From assembly GCA_034670265.1 (NCBI GenBank), contig JAXMNU010000006.1, positions 124,001-188,000 of the forward strand: DNA of 64,000 nt, in the 5' to 3' direction. A model generated the notes under the pieces. It was not told the DNA's origin, made no database searches, and saw only the letters and a list, made by a program, of their open reading frames with translations. Origin of the DNA: Halomarinibacterium sp034670265. GTDB taxonomy: Bacteria; Bacteroidota; Bacteroidia; Flavobacteriales; Flavobacteriaceae. Position numbers and translations under genes: made by a program. This document shows, one piece after another, positions 1-9,014 of this stretch (the first letter of the stretch is position 1; every line of letters begins with the position of its first letter).

Positions 1-306
1 TTAGAATTACACACCTATAGCAGTTTAAATCCTGAATTTTTATCAGAATATCAAGGAGCACTGGATGCGGCAGATGAAGCGGTTGTGTTTTATAGTCCGC
101 ATGCGGTAATGATAAAAGGTTTGGAAGAAATAAAGCATACACAAATTGTAGATGCCTTTCAGCGTGAAGATTTAATGGTGTTTACCAATCCAGCCGATTT
201 CAAAACATTTTTGTTCACCAAAACTTTTGAAGATACTTCCCTTCTTTTAATGAGTAGCGGAAACTATGGAGGATTGGATTTTGATGAGGTTAAAGGGTTG
301 CTTTAA
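1..306 (+). CDS. Mur ligase family protein, C-terminal fragment (Mpl-like, partial)
   Basis: The reading frame is open from base 1 and ends at 304-306, so only the last ~101 residues are present. They resemble the C-terminal domain of UDP-N-acetylmuramate:L-alanyl-gamma-D-glutamyl-meso-diaminopimelate ligase (Mpl), the cytoplasmic enzyme that recycles cell-wall tripeptide. What is seen is an ELHTYSSLN segment, an AADEAVVFYSPHA segment where Mur ligases have their domain-3 strand, and a late LLMSSGNYGGLD segment that corresponds to the LVMSNGGFGG-type ending of Mpl. The ATP and substrate domains lie outside the window. The gene runs into the convergent PaiB-like gene with a 4-base overlap. MurC is the main alternative assignment. 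Confidence 0.72.
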   Translation, partial: LELHTYSSLNPEFLSEYQGALDAADEAVVFYSPHAVMIKGLEEIKHTQIVDAFQREDLMVFTNPADFKTFLFTKTFEDTSLLLMSSGNYGGLDFDEVKGLL

Positions 307-905
307 TTATCTTCATAGATTCCCTCAATAAACCCTTTATCACTTGGTTTTGAGTTTTTAATCAATTCGGCTTTTGCTAATTCGTAATCCGTAGGGATTT
401 TATCTTGCGAGAGCTTAAATTTCCCTTCCCAGTTGGTAATTTCAACGTCAAAAGCTTGAATATAAGGTAAAAGACGATTCATTCGTGGATCCTCTTTATG
501 TAATTCAAATTTTTGAGTAGTTCCTTCTAGAAAGTGAGTCATATCCATCATCGTTTGTTTCACAGCTTCAGCCTCGTGGATTAACGTAATGTTTCCAGTG
601 ATATGAACGTAGATATAATTCCAAGTGGGGAGTTGTTCCGTACTATACACCGAAGGAGAAATATAGGTGTCTGGGCCTCTAAATATAACGGTGACTTCGG
701 CACCATCCACCAAAGTTTCAATTTGCGGATTTTGTTTATCGATATGTGCGACTAATCTTCCCAAAGCATCATTATAAATAATTGGGATATGAGTAACAAA
801 GGGTTGCCCGTCTTTTACTGAAACAAGCATTCCAAAAGGATACTGCTTGATAACAGCAATCATTTTTTGAATATCGTTAGACTGATGGTGCGGTGGAGGA
901 TACAT
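303..905 (-). CDS. PaiB-like FMN-binding split-barrel protein
   Basis: This 200-residue protein belongs to the PaiB/FMN-binding negative regulator family, which has a flavin-reductase-like split barrel. Family signatures visible are PFGMLVS at residues 23-29, THIPI at 38-42, RGPDTYISPSVY at 76-87 and PTWNYIYVHITG at 93-104. Bacillus PaiB was described as a repressor of sporulation and protease genes; its function in flavobacteria is not established, and nothing here proves DNA binding. It is the second gene of a two-gene unit, beginning 2 bases after the stop of the DUF1569 gene, so the two are probably co-transcribed. Length is normal for the family. Confidence 0.85.
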   Translation of the reverse strand: MYPPPHHQSNDIQKMIAVIKQYPFGMLVSVKDGQPFVTHIPIIYNDALGRLVAHIDKQNPQIETLVDGAEVTVIFRGPDTYISPSVYSTEQLPTWNYIYVHITGNITLIHEAEAVKQTMMDMTHFLEGTTQKFELHKEDPRMNRLLPYIQAFDVEITNWEGKFKLSQDKIPTDYELAKAELIKNSKPSDKGFIEGIYEDN

Positions 906-907
906 AA

Positions 908-1351
908 TTATACACCAAATTGGCGTAAGTGGTGGTCTAAATGTTTATACTGCATTTGTCCATATTGTTGTTTTGTAAAATGCCCAAATCCAGGATGATC
1001 TGGCCAATCATCACGATCACGTTGGGCATTAAATTCATCAAGTAATGCTTCTAGTTTCTGTTTTTCGGCAGAAAAATCTCTTGGCTCGGTTTCTTTTAAA
1101 AACCTTGCAGTGGGCAAATTTTTACGCCAAAGTTTATCGTTATACAATGATTTTTTAAAAAATACTTTTGCCAACCAATTGGGTTTCATTCCGTAGTCAT
1201 TTTTACCTAACATAATATTGAAAGGCCCTTGGCAATGATGAAGCATTTGCCCAACGCTCATCTTTCCCCAGTTTCGTTCGGAAGTTTCATTTAGCTTATT
1301 TATTCGAGTTCGAATTTCGTTATAAGCAGATTCGTCAAAAAGAGATTTCAT
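908..1351 (-). CDS. DUF1569 domain protein (DinB-like)
   Basis: This 147-residue cytoplasmic protein matches the DUF1569 family, a helical-bundle group related to DinB/YfiT-like proteins. The segment WGKMSVGQMLHHC at residues 28-40 is the typical motif, and its histidines are the sort used for metal binding in DinB-type bundles. No signal peptide or membrane segment is seen. It is the first gene of a minus-strand pair with the PaiB-like gene and is divergent from radC across a 49-base gap. The biochemical role of the family is unknown. Confidence 0.8.
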   Translation of the reverse strand: MKSLFDESAYNEIRTRINKLNETSERNWGKMSVGQMLHHCQGPFNIMLGKNDYGMKPNWLAKVFFKKSLYNDKLWRKNLPTARFLKETEPRDFSAEKQKLEALLDEFNAQRDRDDWPDHPGFGHFTKQQYGQMQYKHLDHHLRQFGV

Positions 1352-1400
1352 TATTATTGCTATTACAGTTTTTCAGTTTAAAGATACATTATTATCTTTA

Positions 1401-2114
1401 TTGAAAAGAAACATTGTGGGGAGCAATACAACATCTTTTTCCATTAAAAGTTGGAATGAGGACGACCGTCCGCGTGAAAAATTACTGCTAAAAGGGAGAG
1501 CCGCTTTAAGCGATGCAGAGCTTGTTGCCATTTTAATTGGTTCTGGAAGTCGTGAAGAAAGCGCTGTGAGTTTAAGTCAGCGAATTTTAGCTTCGGTGGA
1601 CAATAATTTAAGCGAGCTTGGAAAACTTTCTATTCAGGATTTAATGCAATTTAAAGGGATTGGAGAAGCTAAGGCTATTTCCATAGCTTCGGCTTTAGAG
1701 TTGGGGCGAAGAAGAAGGGGAGAGGAGGCACTTCAGAAAAGAAAAATAACATCGAGCGCTTCAGTTTTTGAACTCATGCAACCCATTATTGGAGAATTGG
1801 CTCACGAAGAGTTTTGGATTGTGTATTTAAACAATTCAAATAAAGTATTACAAACATCACAACTTAGCAAAGGCGGAATAACAGGTACGGTTGTGGATAT
1901 TAGGTTGGCATTTAAAAATGCCATACAATTAGGAGCCGTTGCAGTAATCTTAGCACATAATCATCCTTCGGGAACCTTAAAGCCCAGTCAGGCAGATATT
2001 CAGCTAACCAAAAAATTAAAAACAGCAGGGGAGAGCCTTGATATTAAAGTTTTGGACCATCTTATTGTAACCGAAAAAGCGTATTTTAGCTTTGCCGACG
2101 AACAAATGCTGTAG
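1401..2114 (+). CDS. radC: RadC family JAB/MPN domain protein
   Basis: This protein of about 237 residues has the RadC architecture: an N-terminal helical region with a helix-hairpin-helix-like FKGIGEAKA stretch (residues 84-92), then a JAB1/MPN metalloprotease-like domain. The JAMM-type metal site is visible as HNHPSG (186-191) followed by D199. RadC was once linked to DNA repair, but its cellular role is still unclear. The start is uncertain. There is no ATG near the N terminus; TTG at 1401 and GTG at 1416 are the candidates, and the conserved part begins at about SFSIKSW. A TATCTTTA box at 1393-1400 abuts the TTG, which favours the GTG. The deacetylase-like gene starts 6 bases after the stop. 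Confidence 0.88.
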   Translation: MKRNIVGSNTTSFSIKSWNEDDRPREKLLLKGRAALSDAELVAILIGSGSREESAVSLSQRILASVDNNLSELGKLSIQDLMQFKGIGEAKAISIASALELGRRRRGEEALQKRKITSSASVFELMQPIIGELAHEEFWIVYLNNSNKVLQTSQLSKGGITGTVVDIRLAFKNAIQLGAVAVILAHNHPSGTLKPSQADIQLTKKLKTAGESLDIKVLDHLIVTEKAYFSFADEQML

Positions 2115-2120
2115 TCCCGT

Positions 2121-3413
2121 ATGCTTCTTATTTACACTCAAAAAGTTACTCCCCGTATAGATTATAGCTTTAAGCATATTTGTACTAGAATTTTAAAGAT
2201 TCCTGTTGACTTTACGACTACTATTGAAGCATTTATCGCCTATCAAGGTCCTAAGATTTCCTACGGAAAACAACCTTTAGGTAATGAAGTTTTTATCTAT
2301 GCCCATGGATTATTAAATCAACAAGGATTTGAGGATGTCGAAATTTCTGTTCGCCCTTGGAACAATACGGTTGGCTTTTTTCCATCGATTGAAAAGAGTT
2401 CTTTACCCTTTGATATTTTTGCCGCAGCGTTTTATTTGTTGAGCAGATACGAAGAATATTTACCCCACGTAAAAGACGAATTAGGAAGATTTCCTGCTAC
2501 AGAAAGTTTAGCATTTAAAGAAGGCTTTTTGAAACAACCTGTAGTGGATGTATGGGCGTATGAGTTTAAAGAAATTCTTATGGAAGCTTTCCCAGAAATG
2601 GAATTCCCTAAAAAACAGTTGTCAATTCATAATGTCATAGAAGCCAAACGCCCTTTCGAGTTTTTACAACGAGGCGTTTTACGAAACATATTAGGCTTTG
2701 GAGGCGATCTTTGGAAACTTAAATTGGGTAGATTCTTTCTTAGAATACGTGTTTTATTAGGTTTAAGAAAAGATCCTTACGATACGTTTTCGTGGATGTT
2801 AAATAACGCACGTTATAGTGCTTCAAAACTTACTGTATTCTTTTTATTGGGAGAAGCTTTTTCCTATCGGGAAGATTTTAATACCAAAAGACAAACGTTT
2901 AAGAGCTTGGTAAAATATGTAGCAGATTATTGCGAAGTGGGGCTTATGTTTTCGTTTTACTCGGTAGAGGAATATGAAAAATTAAAACAAGAGCGATTTC
3001 AGTTGGAAGAAATTACTCATCGAACGCTTCAAAGTTCTACCAATGATAGGCAATTGATTAATTTGCCATTAGTGTACAGAAATTTGGTAGAACTAGAAGT
3101 AAAAAACGACTTTACCATGTTCTATTACAACGAAATTGGATTTAGAGCTGGAACCTGCACACCCTTCTTGTTTTATGATTTGGATTACGAAATTAAAACC
3201 CCGCTTGTGTTACAACCTGTAATTGGTAAATCTTTGGCACTTACCTTAGGAAAAGAAAAAGATACCGAAGGCACCATTATGCAAGTTTATAATTGGGTAA
3301 AACAAGTGGATGGTACATTTTTGTTTTTCTTTTCTAACAGAGACTTTGAACAACGTCGTGAAAACAAAACGTGGCGTTATTTATTTTCAGAAAAACTGAA
3401 CCCTCATGCGTGA
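2121..3413 (+). CDS. polysaccharide deacetylase-like protein with DUF7033 N-terminus
   Basis: This 430-residue protein matches a Bacteroidota family annotated as polysaccharide deacetylase with an N-terminal DUF7033 domain. Recognisable pieces are an RYEEYLP segment near residue 112, LKQPVVDVWAYEF near residue 137-149, and an RAGTCTPFLFYDLDYE-like C-terminal segment. No signal peptide is evident, and I cannot pick out a complete NodB-type metal triad, so deacetylase activity is inferred from family membership only. Its last 8 bases overlap the start of the HAD phosphatase gene, which implies translational coupling. It follows radC by 6 bases, so the three genes probably form one transcript. 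Confidence 0.7.
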   Translation: MLLIYTQKVTPRIDYSFKHICTRILKIPVDFTTTIEAFIAYQGPKISYGKQPLGNEVFIYAHGLLNQQGFEDVEISVRPWNNTVGFFPSIEKSSLPFDIFAAAFYLLSRYEEYLPHVKDELGRFPATESLAFKEGFLKQPVVDVWAYEFKEILMEAFPEMEFPKKQLSIHNVIEAKRPFEFLQRGVLRNILGFGGDLWKLKLGRFFLRIRVLLGLRKDPYDTFSWMLNNARYSASKLTVFFLLGEAFSYREDFNTKRQTFKSLVKYVADYCEVGLMFSFYSVEEYEKLKQERFQLEEITHRTLQSSTNDRQLINLPLVYRNLVELEVKNDFTMFYYNEIGFRAGTCTPFLFYDLDYEIKTPLVLQPVIGKSLALTLGKEKDTEGTIMQVYNWVKQVDGTFLFFFSNRDFEQRRENKTWRYLFSEKLNPHA

Positions 3414-4092
3414 CCGTATTAAACATATTTTTTTCGATTTAGACCACACCCTTTGGGATTTCGATAAAAACTCCAAAATGGCTTTTGAGCAATTGTTTCA
3501 AATTCATGCGATCTCAGTTAATTTGGATGAGTTTATGAAAATTTACGAACCCATTAATTTTCAATATTGGAAACGATATCGCGAAGAGCGGGTTACAAAA
3601 CAAGAGCTTCGAAGAGGTCGTTTTTTTGAAGCTTTTCAGCCTTTCGGAATACATTATAACGATTCAGATTTGGATGTTTTGGCCACGACCTACATAGATG
3701 AATTACCTAAAAACAATCATCTTTTTGAAGGCGTCACAGATGTTTTGCAATATCTTTCAGAAAAATATATCCTGCATATTATAACCAATGGTTTTGAGGA
3801 AGTACAGCACTTAAAACTTAAAAATAGTGGTATTTCTCCCTTTTTTAAAACCGTAACCACATCTGAAGAGGTAGGGTTAAAGAAGCCTAATCCTGTTATA
3901 TTTGAGAAAGCACTCGAAAAGGCAGTAACATTTCCTAAAGTGAGCTTAATGGTTGGCGATACTTTTGAAGCGGATATTTTAGGAGCCGAAGCTGTAGGAA
4001 TGGAAACTTTATTTTACAACTATAGAAAAGAGATAATTCCATCGCATTATAGAGTGATTGACAGCATTTTGGAAATCAAAAAACATCTATAA
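3406..4092 (+). CDS. YjjG-family HAD hydrolase (noncanonical pyrimidine nucleotidase)
   Basis: This 228-residue haloacid-dehalogenase-superfamily phosphatase is closest to the YjjG group, which dephosphorylates (noncanonical) pyrimidine nucleoside monophosphates. The four HAD motifs are visible: nucleophile motif FFDLDHTLWDFD with D11 and D13, motif II ITNGF (126-130), motif III lysine in GLKKPNP (157-163), and motif IV GDTFEAD (184-190). A helical cap domain fills residues ~20-105. It starts inside the end of the preceding gene (8-base overlap), so it is probably translationally coupled. Substrate is inferred from the family, not demonstrated. Confidence 0.85.
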   Translation: MRDRIKHIFFDLDHTLWDFDKNSKMAFEQLFQIHAISVNLDEFMKIYEPINFQYWKRYREERVTKQELRRGRFFEAFQPFGIHYNDSDLDVLATTYIDELPKNNHLFEGVTDVLQYLSEKYILHIITNGFEEVQHLKLKNSGISPFFKTVTTSEEVGLKKPNPVIFEKALEKAVTFPKVSLMVGDTFEADILGAEAVGMETLFYNYRKEIIPSHYRVIDSILEIKKHL

Positions 4093-4139
4093 CTATACTA
4101 TTTGCGTACATAACTACGTTAACCTTTAAAACCCCCAAC

Positions 4140-4697
4140 ATGAAAAAGAACCTGCAATTCCCAGTTTTGGGTGTGCTTATTACTTTGCTATTTTTTTCCT
4201 GTGTAAAAGACACCGATTTTAATCAAGCGCAGGATGTTACAATTACGCCCATAGTAGAATTAGATTTAATTTATTTCAATTTAGTGGCAGACGATTTTTT
4301 TGATGACGTAACAAGCACGCCGCGGTTAACCGTAAGAGATACAACCGATATTCGTTTTTTGGATGATACAGATACTCAAGAAAGCTTACTGAAAGCCGAT
4401 TTTCTTTTCATATTTAATAATAGCATTCCAAGAAGTTTTCAAGCCGATTTTCAGTTTTTAGATTCTTTAAATGCTGAAAAATACTTCACTTCTACTTTTG
4501 TTGAAATGGGAACTCCCTCAAATCCTGTAATTACAGAATTTACTGAAACCGTTGAAGGAGAAGAAATACTACAACTTACACAATCTGATAAAGTAGTGGT
4601 TTCTGTCACTATCCCGTCGTCCAATGCCGAGCTGCAAGGGGAATTAAACCTCAAGTCCAAGACCACGTATTATCTAGAGATTAAGGAGAGAGACTAA
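4140..4697 (+). CDS. putative lipoprotein, first gene of the DUF5723 operon
   Basis: This 185-residue protein starts with a lipoprotein signal peptide; the lipobox is LLFFSC with acylated C21, followed by VKDTD. The acidic stretch after the cysteine, with Lys-Asp at +2/+3, resembles the surface-export signal described for Bacteroidota lipoproteins, so it may face outward. The rest is rich in beta-type sequence with no family I can name. It lies 4 bases before the DUF5723 gene, and the three genes 4140-6890 are tightly packed, so a joint envelope function is likely. No function is assigned. Confidence 0.75.
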   Translation: MKKNLQFPVLGVLITLLFFSCVKDTDFNQAQDVTITPIVELDLIYFNLVADDFFDDVTSTPRLTVRDTTDIRFLDDTDTQESLLKADFLFIFNNSIPRSFQADFQFLDSLNAEKYFTSTFVEMGTPSNPVITEFTETVEGEEILQLTQSDKVVVSVTIPSSNAELQGELNLKSKTTYYLEIKERD

Positions 4698-4701
4698 TAC
4701 T

Positions 4702-6108
4702 ATGAGAGTTACACTAGTTTTTTTCTTAGCCTTTGGGCTCACGATGGGTTTTGCCCAAAACAAGCAAGTACTTTATGGATTTGATGAAGTTCCACAAAGT
4801 TTATTGTTAAATCCTGGAACCACAGTACCTCAAAAAAAGCACTTTGGGATTCCTTTTTTCTCACAGTTTCATATTAATGGAGGCTCGTCTGGAGTAAGTG
4901 TGTATGATATTTTTGGAGATACTGGAGAAGACATTAATGCAAAGATTGAACGTAAAATCTTTGAAATGAAAAACACCGACTTTTTCACTGCCACACAACA
5001 GTTGGAACTTATTAGCTTTGGGTGGCGCTCTAAGAAAGGCATTTATTTTTCTGGAGGAATTTATGAAGAATTCGATTTTATAAGTTATTTCCCAAGAGAT
5101 TTGGCTATTCTAGCTTGGGAGGGAAATGCTAACTATTTGGATTATCCCTTCGATTTAGGTGAAATAAGCACCACGGGAGATTTATTAACTGTGTATCATT
5201 TTGGTGCTAATAAAGCCATTACCAACAAACTTACTGTAGGTGCAAGAGCAAAAGTGTATTCGAGTATCATGAGCTTTAGAAGCACCAACAATCGCGGTAC
5301 TTTTGTGACTCGCTTGGCTGAAGCTGATGCTCCTAATATTTATGAGCATATTGTTAATGACGCTAATGTGATGGTAGAAACTTCTGGAATAGCCTCGTTA
5401 GATGATAATTTTTCTGGAGGTGAATTGGTGAAAAGAGGGCTATTAGGAGGAAACCTAGGTGTTGGCTTAGACTTGGGAGCCACTTATGCGATAAATAGTC
5501 ATTGGACTGCAAGCGCAAGTATTTTAGATGTAGGTGTTATTTTCCACTCAAAAGATATTGAAAGCTATAGAGCAAGTGGTGATTATGTTTTAAACGGAAT
5601 TGAATTAATTTTCCCACCATTGAGTGAAGGCGAAGAAACCTTTCCGTATTATGATGATTTAGAAGATGAAATAGAACGAGAAATACCTATCGATACACTT
5701 TATGATAAATATTCACAGCTAAGACCCTTGAAAGTAAATGCTAGTTTAAAGTACAGTTTTGGTAAGATTACTGGAGGTGGTGATGTATGCGATTGTTTAA
5801 ATAAGGGTGGTGGAATTGATCGCGAACAAGCCATTGGGGTGCAGTATTATAGTATTATGCGTCCCAAAGGGCCCCAAATGGCGGGAACACTTTTTTATTA
5901 CCGAAAGCTTTTCAGTTTTCTTTCAGCCAAAGCGACATATACAGTAGATTCTTATTCATATTCAAATATTGGAGCAGGTATTGTGGGGGATTTCGGAAAA
6001 TTTAATTTTTACATAGCTGCAGATAATATGCTTCAATATGGGAACCTTGCAAAATCAAAAAGTTTATCTTTGCAATTAGGTTTCAATATTAAAATTTATG
6101 ATCAATGA
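4702..6108 (+). CDS. DUF5723 family outer-membrane protein
   Basis: This 468-residue protein begins with a signal peptide (cleavage probably after MGFAQ) and resembles DUF5723, a Bacteroidota family thought to form outer-membrane beta-barrels. The N-terminal LLNPGTTVPQ segment and the alternating amphipathic strands with a strand-like C terminus support this. A Cys-rich CDCLNKGGG stretch occurs near residue 362-370. Family function is unknown. The stop codon overlaps the next start by 4 bases (ATGA at 6105-6108), so the downstream gene is translationally coupled. Confidence 0.75.
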   Translation: MRVTLVFFLAFGLTMGFAQNKQVLYGFDEVPQSLLLNPGTTVPQKKHFGIPFFSQFHINGGSSGVSVYDIFGDTGEDINAKIERKIFEMKNTDFFTATQQLELISFGWRSKKGIYFSGGIYEEFDFISYFPRDLAILAWEGNANYLDYPFDLGEISTTGDLLTVYHFGANKAITNKLTVGARAKVYSSIMSFRSTNNRGTFVTRLAEADAPNIYEHIVNDANVMVETSGIASLDDNFSGGELVKRGLLGGNLGVGLDLGATYAINSHWTASASILDVGVIFHSKDIESYRASGDYVLNGIELIFPPLSEGEETFPYYDDLEDEIEREIPIDTLYDKYSQLRPLKVNASLKYSFGKITGGGDVCDCLNKGGGIDREQAIGVQYYSIMRPKGPQMAGTLFYYRKLFSFLSAKATYTVDSYSYSNIGAGIVGDFGKFNFYIAADNMLQYGNLAKSKSLSLQLGFNIKIYDQ

Positions 6109-6890
6109 ATAAACTTATAATTGCACTCGTATTTTCTTTAGCTTTTGTGTTTAGTGGCTATTCACAAAAAGAAAAATTAAGTAATTACAGTTTTATTGTT
6201 GTTCCTAAGAAATTTGATTTCCAATTTGCCGATGATCAATACCAGCTTAATTCACTTTTAAAGTTTCTTTTTAATAAACATGGTTTTCACGCATACTTTG
6301 ATGATGAGTTGCCAGACGTAAGACGTTGTGATGGTTTACGTGCCGAAGTAAAAGGAGATCTCAACTTTGTATGGACGAGAGTCATTATTTATATTAAAGA
6401 TTGTGAAGGAAACGTTATCTATACAAGTGAAGAGGGTAAAAGTAAACTAAAAGAGTATAGTAAAACCTATAATCAAGCTATTAGGAGAGCTTTCGAGAGT
6501 ATTGAAGTTTTGTTTGTACAGCAAAAAGAAGTAAGAGTTTTAAATGATTATAAAGATTATGAAGAGTCTTCTGAAACTGAAGAGGAAAAGAAAGTAGAAG
6601 TAGTTATAAAAAAGGATGACCCACTGCATCTCCCTATTTCAAAATATTCAAACTACACAAAAGGAGGGGAGTCTTTTTTGTTGCGAAAAACAAACGAAGG
6701 CTTTATCCTCTATGAAGAAACCGTAGAAGCTAGTGATGGACTAAAATATAGCGGGAAAATATTTGTTGTTGAAGGTGTTGTGTTTTTTGAAGATGAAAAA
6801 GAACAACGATATATTGCCAATTTTGATACTTCGGGAAATTTAACTGTAGAAAAAGGCGGTGATAAAATAACCTATTCTAAAAGTAACTAA
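6105..6890 (+). CDS. conserved exported protein of the DUF5723 operon
   Basis: This 261-residue protein carries a cleavable signal peptide ending near SGYSQ and is otherwise soluble. The segment VVPKKFDFQFADDQYQLNSL (residues ~32-51) is of a type seen in uncharacterised flavobacterial exported proteins. A Glu/Lys-rich linker (SSETEEEKKVEVV, ~155-167) joins an N-terminal part to a small C-terminal beta-rich part. I cannot assign a family. It overlaps the DUF5723 gene by 4 bases and the convergent rarA gene by 4 bases. Coupling to the two upstream genes suggests it is a periplasmic partner of the barrel. Confidence 0.7.
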   Translation: MNKLIIALVFSLAFVFSGYSQKEKLSNYSFIVVPKKFDFQFADDQYQLNSLLKFLFNKHGFHAYFDDELPDVRRCDGLRAEVKGDLNFVWTRVIIYIKDCEGNVIYTSEEGKSKLKEYSKTYNQAIRRAFESIEVLFVQQKEVRVLNDYKDYEESSETEEEKKVEVVIKKDDPLHLPISKYSNYTKGGESFLLRKTNEGFILYEETVEASDGLKYSGKIFVVEGVVFFEDEKEQRYIANFDTSGNLTVEKGGDKITYSKSN

Positions 6891-8164
6891 AAATTGTATT
6901 TATCTTTCCAAAGTTGCTTTAAATAATTTTTTAAAGAACTCTCTCTTGCATTACTTCCTGGTTGATATAAAGTAGTTCCTTTTATTTCCTCAGGTAAAAA
7001 CTCATGTGGAACAAAATTTCCTTCAAAATCATGGGCATATTCATAATTTTCTCCGTAGCCCAACTCTTTCATAAGCTTTGTAGGGGCATTTCTAATAGAC
7101 AACGGCACAGATAGGTCTCCGGTTTGCTTAACGAGCTGCTGGGCGTCTTTAATGGCTTTATAGGTCGCGTTACTCTTAGGAGACGTAGCCAAATATACCG
7201 TACATTCACTTAAAATAATGCGCGCTTCAGGATAACCTATAGTATTAACCGCTTGAAAAGTAGCATTTGCAAGTACTAAGGCTGTTGGGTTGGCTAATCC
7301 AATATCTTCCGAGGCAGAAATAAGCAATCGCCTTGCAATAAATTTTACATCTTCGCCACCTTCTATCATTCTAGCCAACCAGTACACGGCGGCATTTGGG
7401 TCACTTCCACGAATAGATTTAATAAATGCCGATATAATATCGTAATGTTGTTCCCCCGTTTTATCATACAGTACAGTATTCTTTTGTACTTTCTGAAGTA
7501 CCATCTCATTAGTAATCGTAACGCTTTCCTCTTTTTCTGAAAGAACAATGAGCTCGAGTATGTTTAATAGTTTTCTAGCATCACCTCCAGATAGTCTAAT
7601 GATAGCTTCAGTTTCTTTGAGTTTTATTTTCTTTTTCTGAAGCAACTCATCTTTTTTAATAGCTCTTTTTAACAAATCTTCTAAATCTGTCTTACTGAAT
7701 GCCTTTAAGACATACACCTGACAACGCGATAATAATGCAGGAATAACTTCAAAACTTGGATTTTCGGTAGTAGCGCCAATTAAAGTAATCCATCCTTTTT
7801 CTACTGCCCCTAAAAGCGAATCTTGTTGCGATTTACTAAAACGGTGAATTTCATCAATAAAAAGAATTGGGTTTTTGGTGGTAAAGAGTCCCTCCCCTTT
7901 TTTAGCCTTAGCTATAACATCTCTTACGGCTGCTACGCCACTATCAATAGCACTTAAAGTGTAAAAAGGCCGTTCAGATTCTTCGGCAATAATAGTTGCC
8001 AACGTTGTTTTTCCAGTGCCAGGAGGTCCCCAAAAAATCATAGAAGAAATCATTCCAGATTTAAGTTGAGGTAAAAGCGCACCATTTATGCCTACTAAGT
8101 GTTGTTGACTTAGATAGTCTTTTAATGTTTTTGGGCGGATTCGTTCAGCAAGTGGGGTGTTCAT
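6887..8164 (-). CDS. rarA: replication-associated recombination protein RarA (MgsA)
   Basis: This 425-residue AAA+ ATPase is related to clamp-loader subunits and acts in the cytoplasm at stalled replication forks. Visible motifs are Walker A GPPGTGKT (residues 46-53), Walker B LFIDEIHRF (101-109), sensor-1-type GATTENPSFE (130-139) and the RarA-specific C-terminal region with RNAPTKLMKELGYG. Length is normal for the family. The start at 8164 gives the usual LAERIRPKTL N terminus. It is convergent with the exported-protein gene upstream in coordinate and divergent from the rhomboid gene. Confidence 0.95.
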   Translation of the reverse strand: MNTPLAERIRPKTLKDYLSQQHLVGINGALLPQLKSGMISSMIFWGPPGTGKTTLATIIAEESERPFYTLSAIDSGVAAVRDVIAKAKKGEGLFTTKNPILFIDEIHRFSKSQQDSLLGAVEKGWITLIGATTENPSFEVIPALLSRCQVYVLKAFSKTDLEDLLKRAIKKDELLQKKKIKLKETEAIIRLSGGDARKLLNILELIVLSEKEESVTITNEMVLQKVQKNTVLYDKTGEQHYDIISAFIKSIRGSDPNAAVYWLARMIEGGEDVKFIARRLLISASEDIGLANPTALVLANATFQAVNTIGYPEARIILSECTVYLATSPKSNATYKAIKDAQQLVKQTGDLSVPLSIRNAPTKLMKELGYGENYEYAHDFEGNFVPHEFLPEEIKGTTLYQPGSNARESSLKNYLKQLWKDKYNF

Positions 8165-8241
8165 ACGGTAAATTTACAATTTTAAAAAGGTGTGTTTACT
8201 GTCAAAATAGCATAAATTTATAGTTGGGATTATTTTTTGCT

Positions 8242-9012
8242 ATGAATGAGTTTATGAATTCAGAAAAACAACTTCAGTTTACCTTCGATGTGTTATTATA
8301 CCCAGTAATTTTTGTTTTAGCCATCTGGATCGTTTTTTGGTTAGAAATAAGTTACGGGTTGCGTTTTGCAAAGTGGGGCGTGTTTCCAATGAAAATTGAA
8401 GGATTAAAAGGAATTTTGTTCTCTCCATTTATTCATAGTAGCTTAAAACATTTATTTAATAACTCGATACCTCTCTTTGTACTTAGTATTTCACTCTTTT
8501 ATTTTTATAGGAACATACGATGGAAAGTTCTTTTGTGGGGCATGTTACTTACAGGATTACTAACATGGCTTATTGGAAGACCTGCATGGCATATTGGTGC
8601 TAGTGGAATTATTTATATGTTGGCAGCCTTTCTTTTTTTTAAAGGAATATTCTCTAAGCAATACCAGTTAACAGCTTTGGCGCTAATGGTTGTTTTTCTC
8701 TACGGAAGTTTGCTGTGGTATCTCTTTCCTATTGATCCCGAAATATCTTGGGAAGGACACTTATCCGGTTTTATAGTGGGTGTTGTTTTATCTCTTATCT
8801 TTCGGAAAAACCCTATCGAAGAAAAAAAATACGAATGGGAGAAAGAGGATTATAACCCAGAGGACGATCCTTTTTTAAGACAGTTTGATGAAAACGGTAA
8901 TTTCATTGAGACAATTCCAGAGGAAACTGAAAATCTACCAGAACAAACTGAAATGAATCAAGAGATAAAAATTATTTATAAATTTAAAAGAAGAAAAAAA
9001 GAAGGGGAGTAG
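8242..9012 (+). CDS. rhomboid family intramembrane serine protease
   Basis: This multi-pass membrane protein has the rhomboid catalytic signature: GASG with serine at residue 121, and histidine 173 in the EGHLSG segment, counted from the ATG at 8242. The N-terminal HSSLKHLFNN motif of loop 1 is also present. It would cleave transmembrane substrates in the inner membrane. The hydrophilic C-terminal tail (~60 residues, acidic then Lys-rich) is cytoplasmic. The frame is open from a TTG at 8224, but the ATG at 8242 (or 8254) is a more likely start. It converges with the RlmB-type gene, 2 bases apart. Confidence 0.9.
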   Translation: MNEFMNSEKQLQFTFDVLLYPVIFVLAIWIVFWLEISYGLRFAKWGVFPMKIEGLKGILFSPFIHSSLKHLFNNSIPLFVLSISLFYFYRNIRWKVLLWGMLLTGLLTWLIGRPAWHIGASGIIYMLAAFLFFKGIFSKQYQLTALALMVVFLYGSLLWYLFPIDPEISWEGHLSGFIVGVVLSLIFRKNPIEEKKYEWEKEDYNPEDDPFLRQFDENGNFIETIPEETENLPEQTEMNQEIKIIYKFKRRKKEGE

Positions 9013-9014
9013 GC

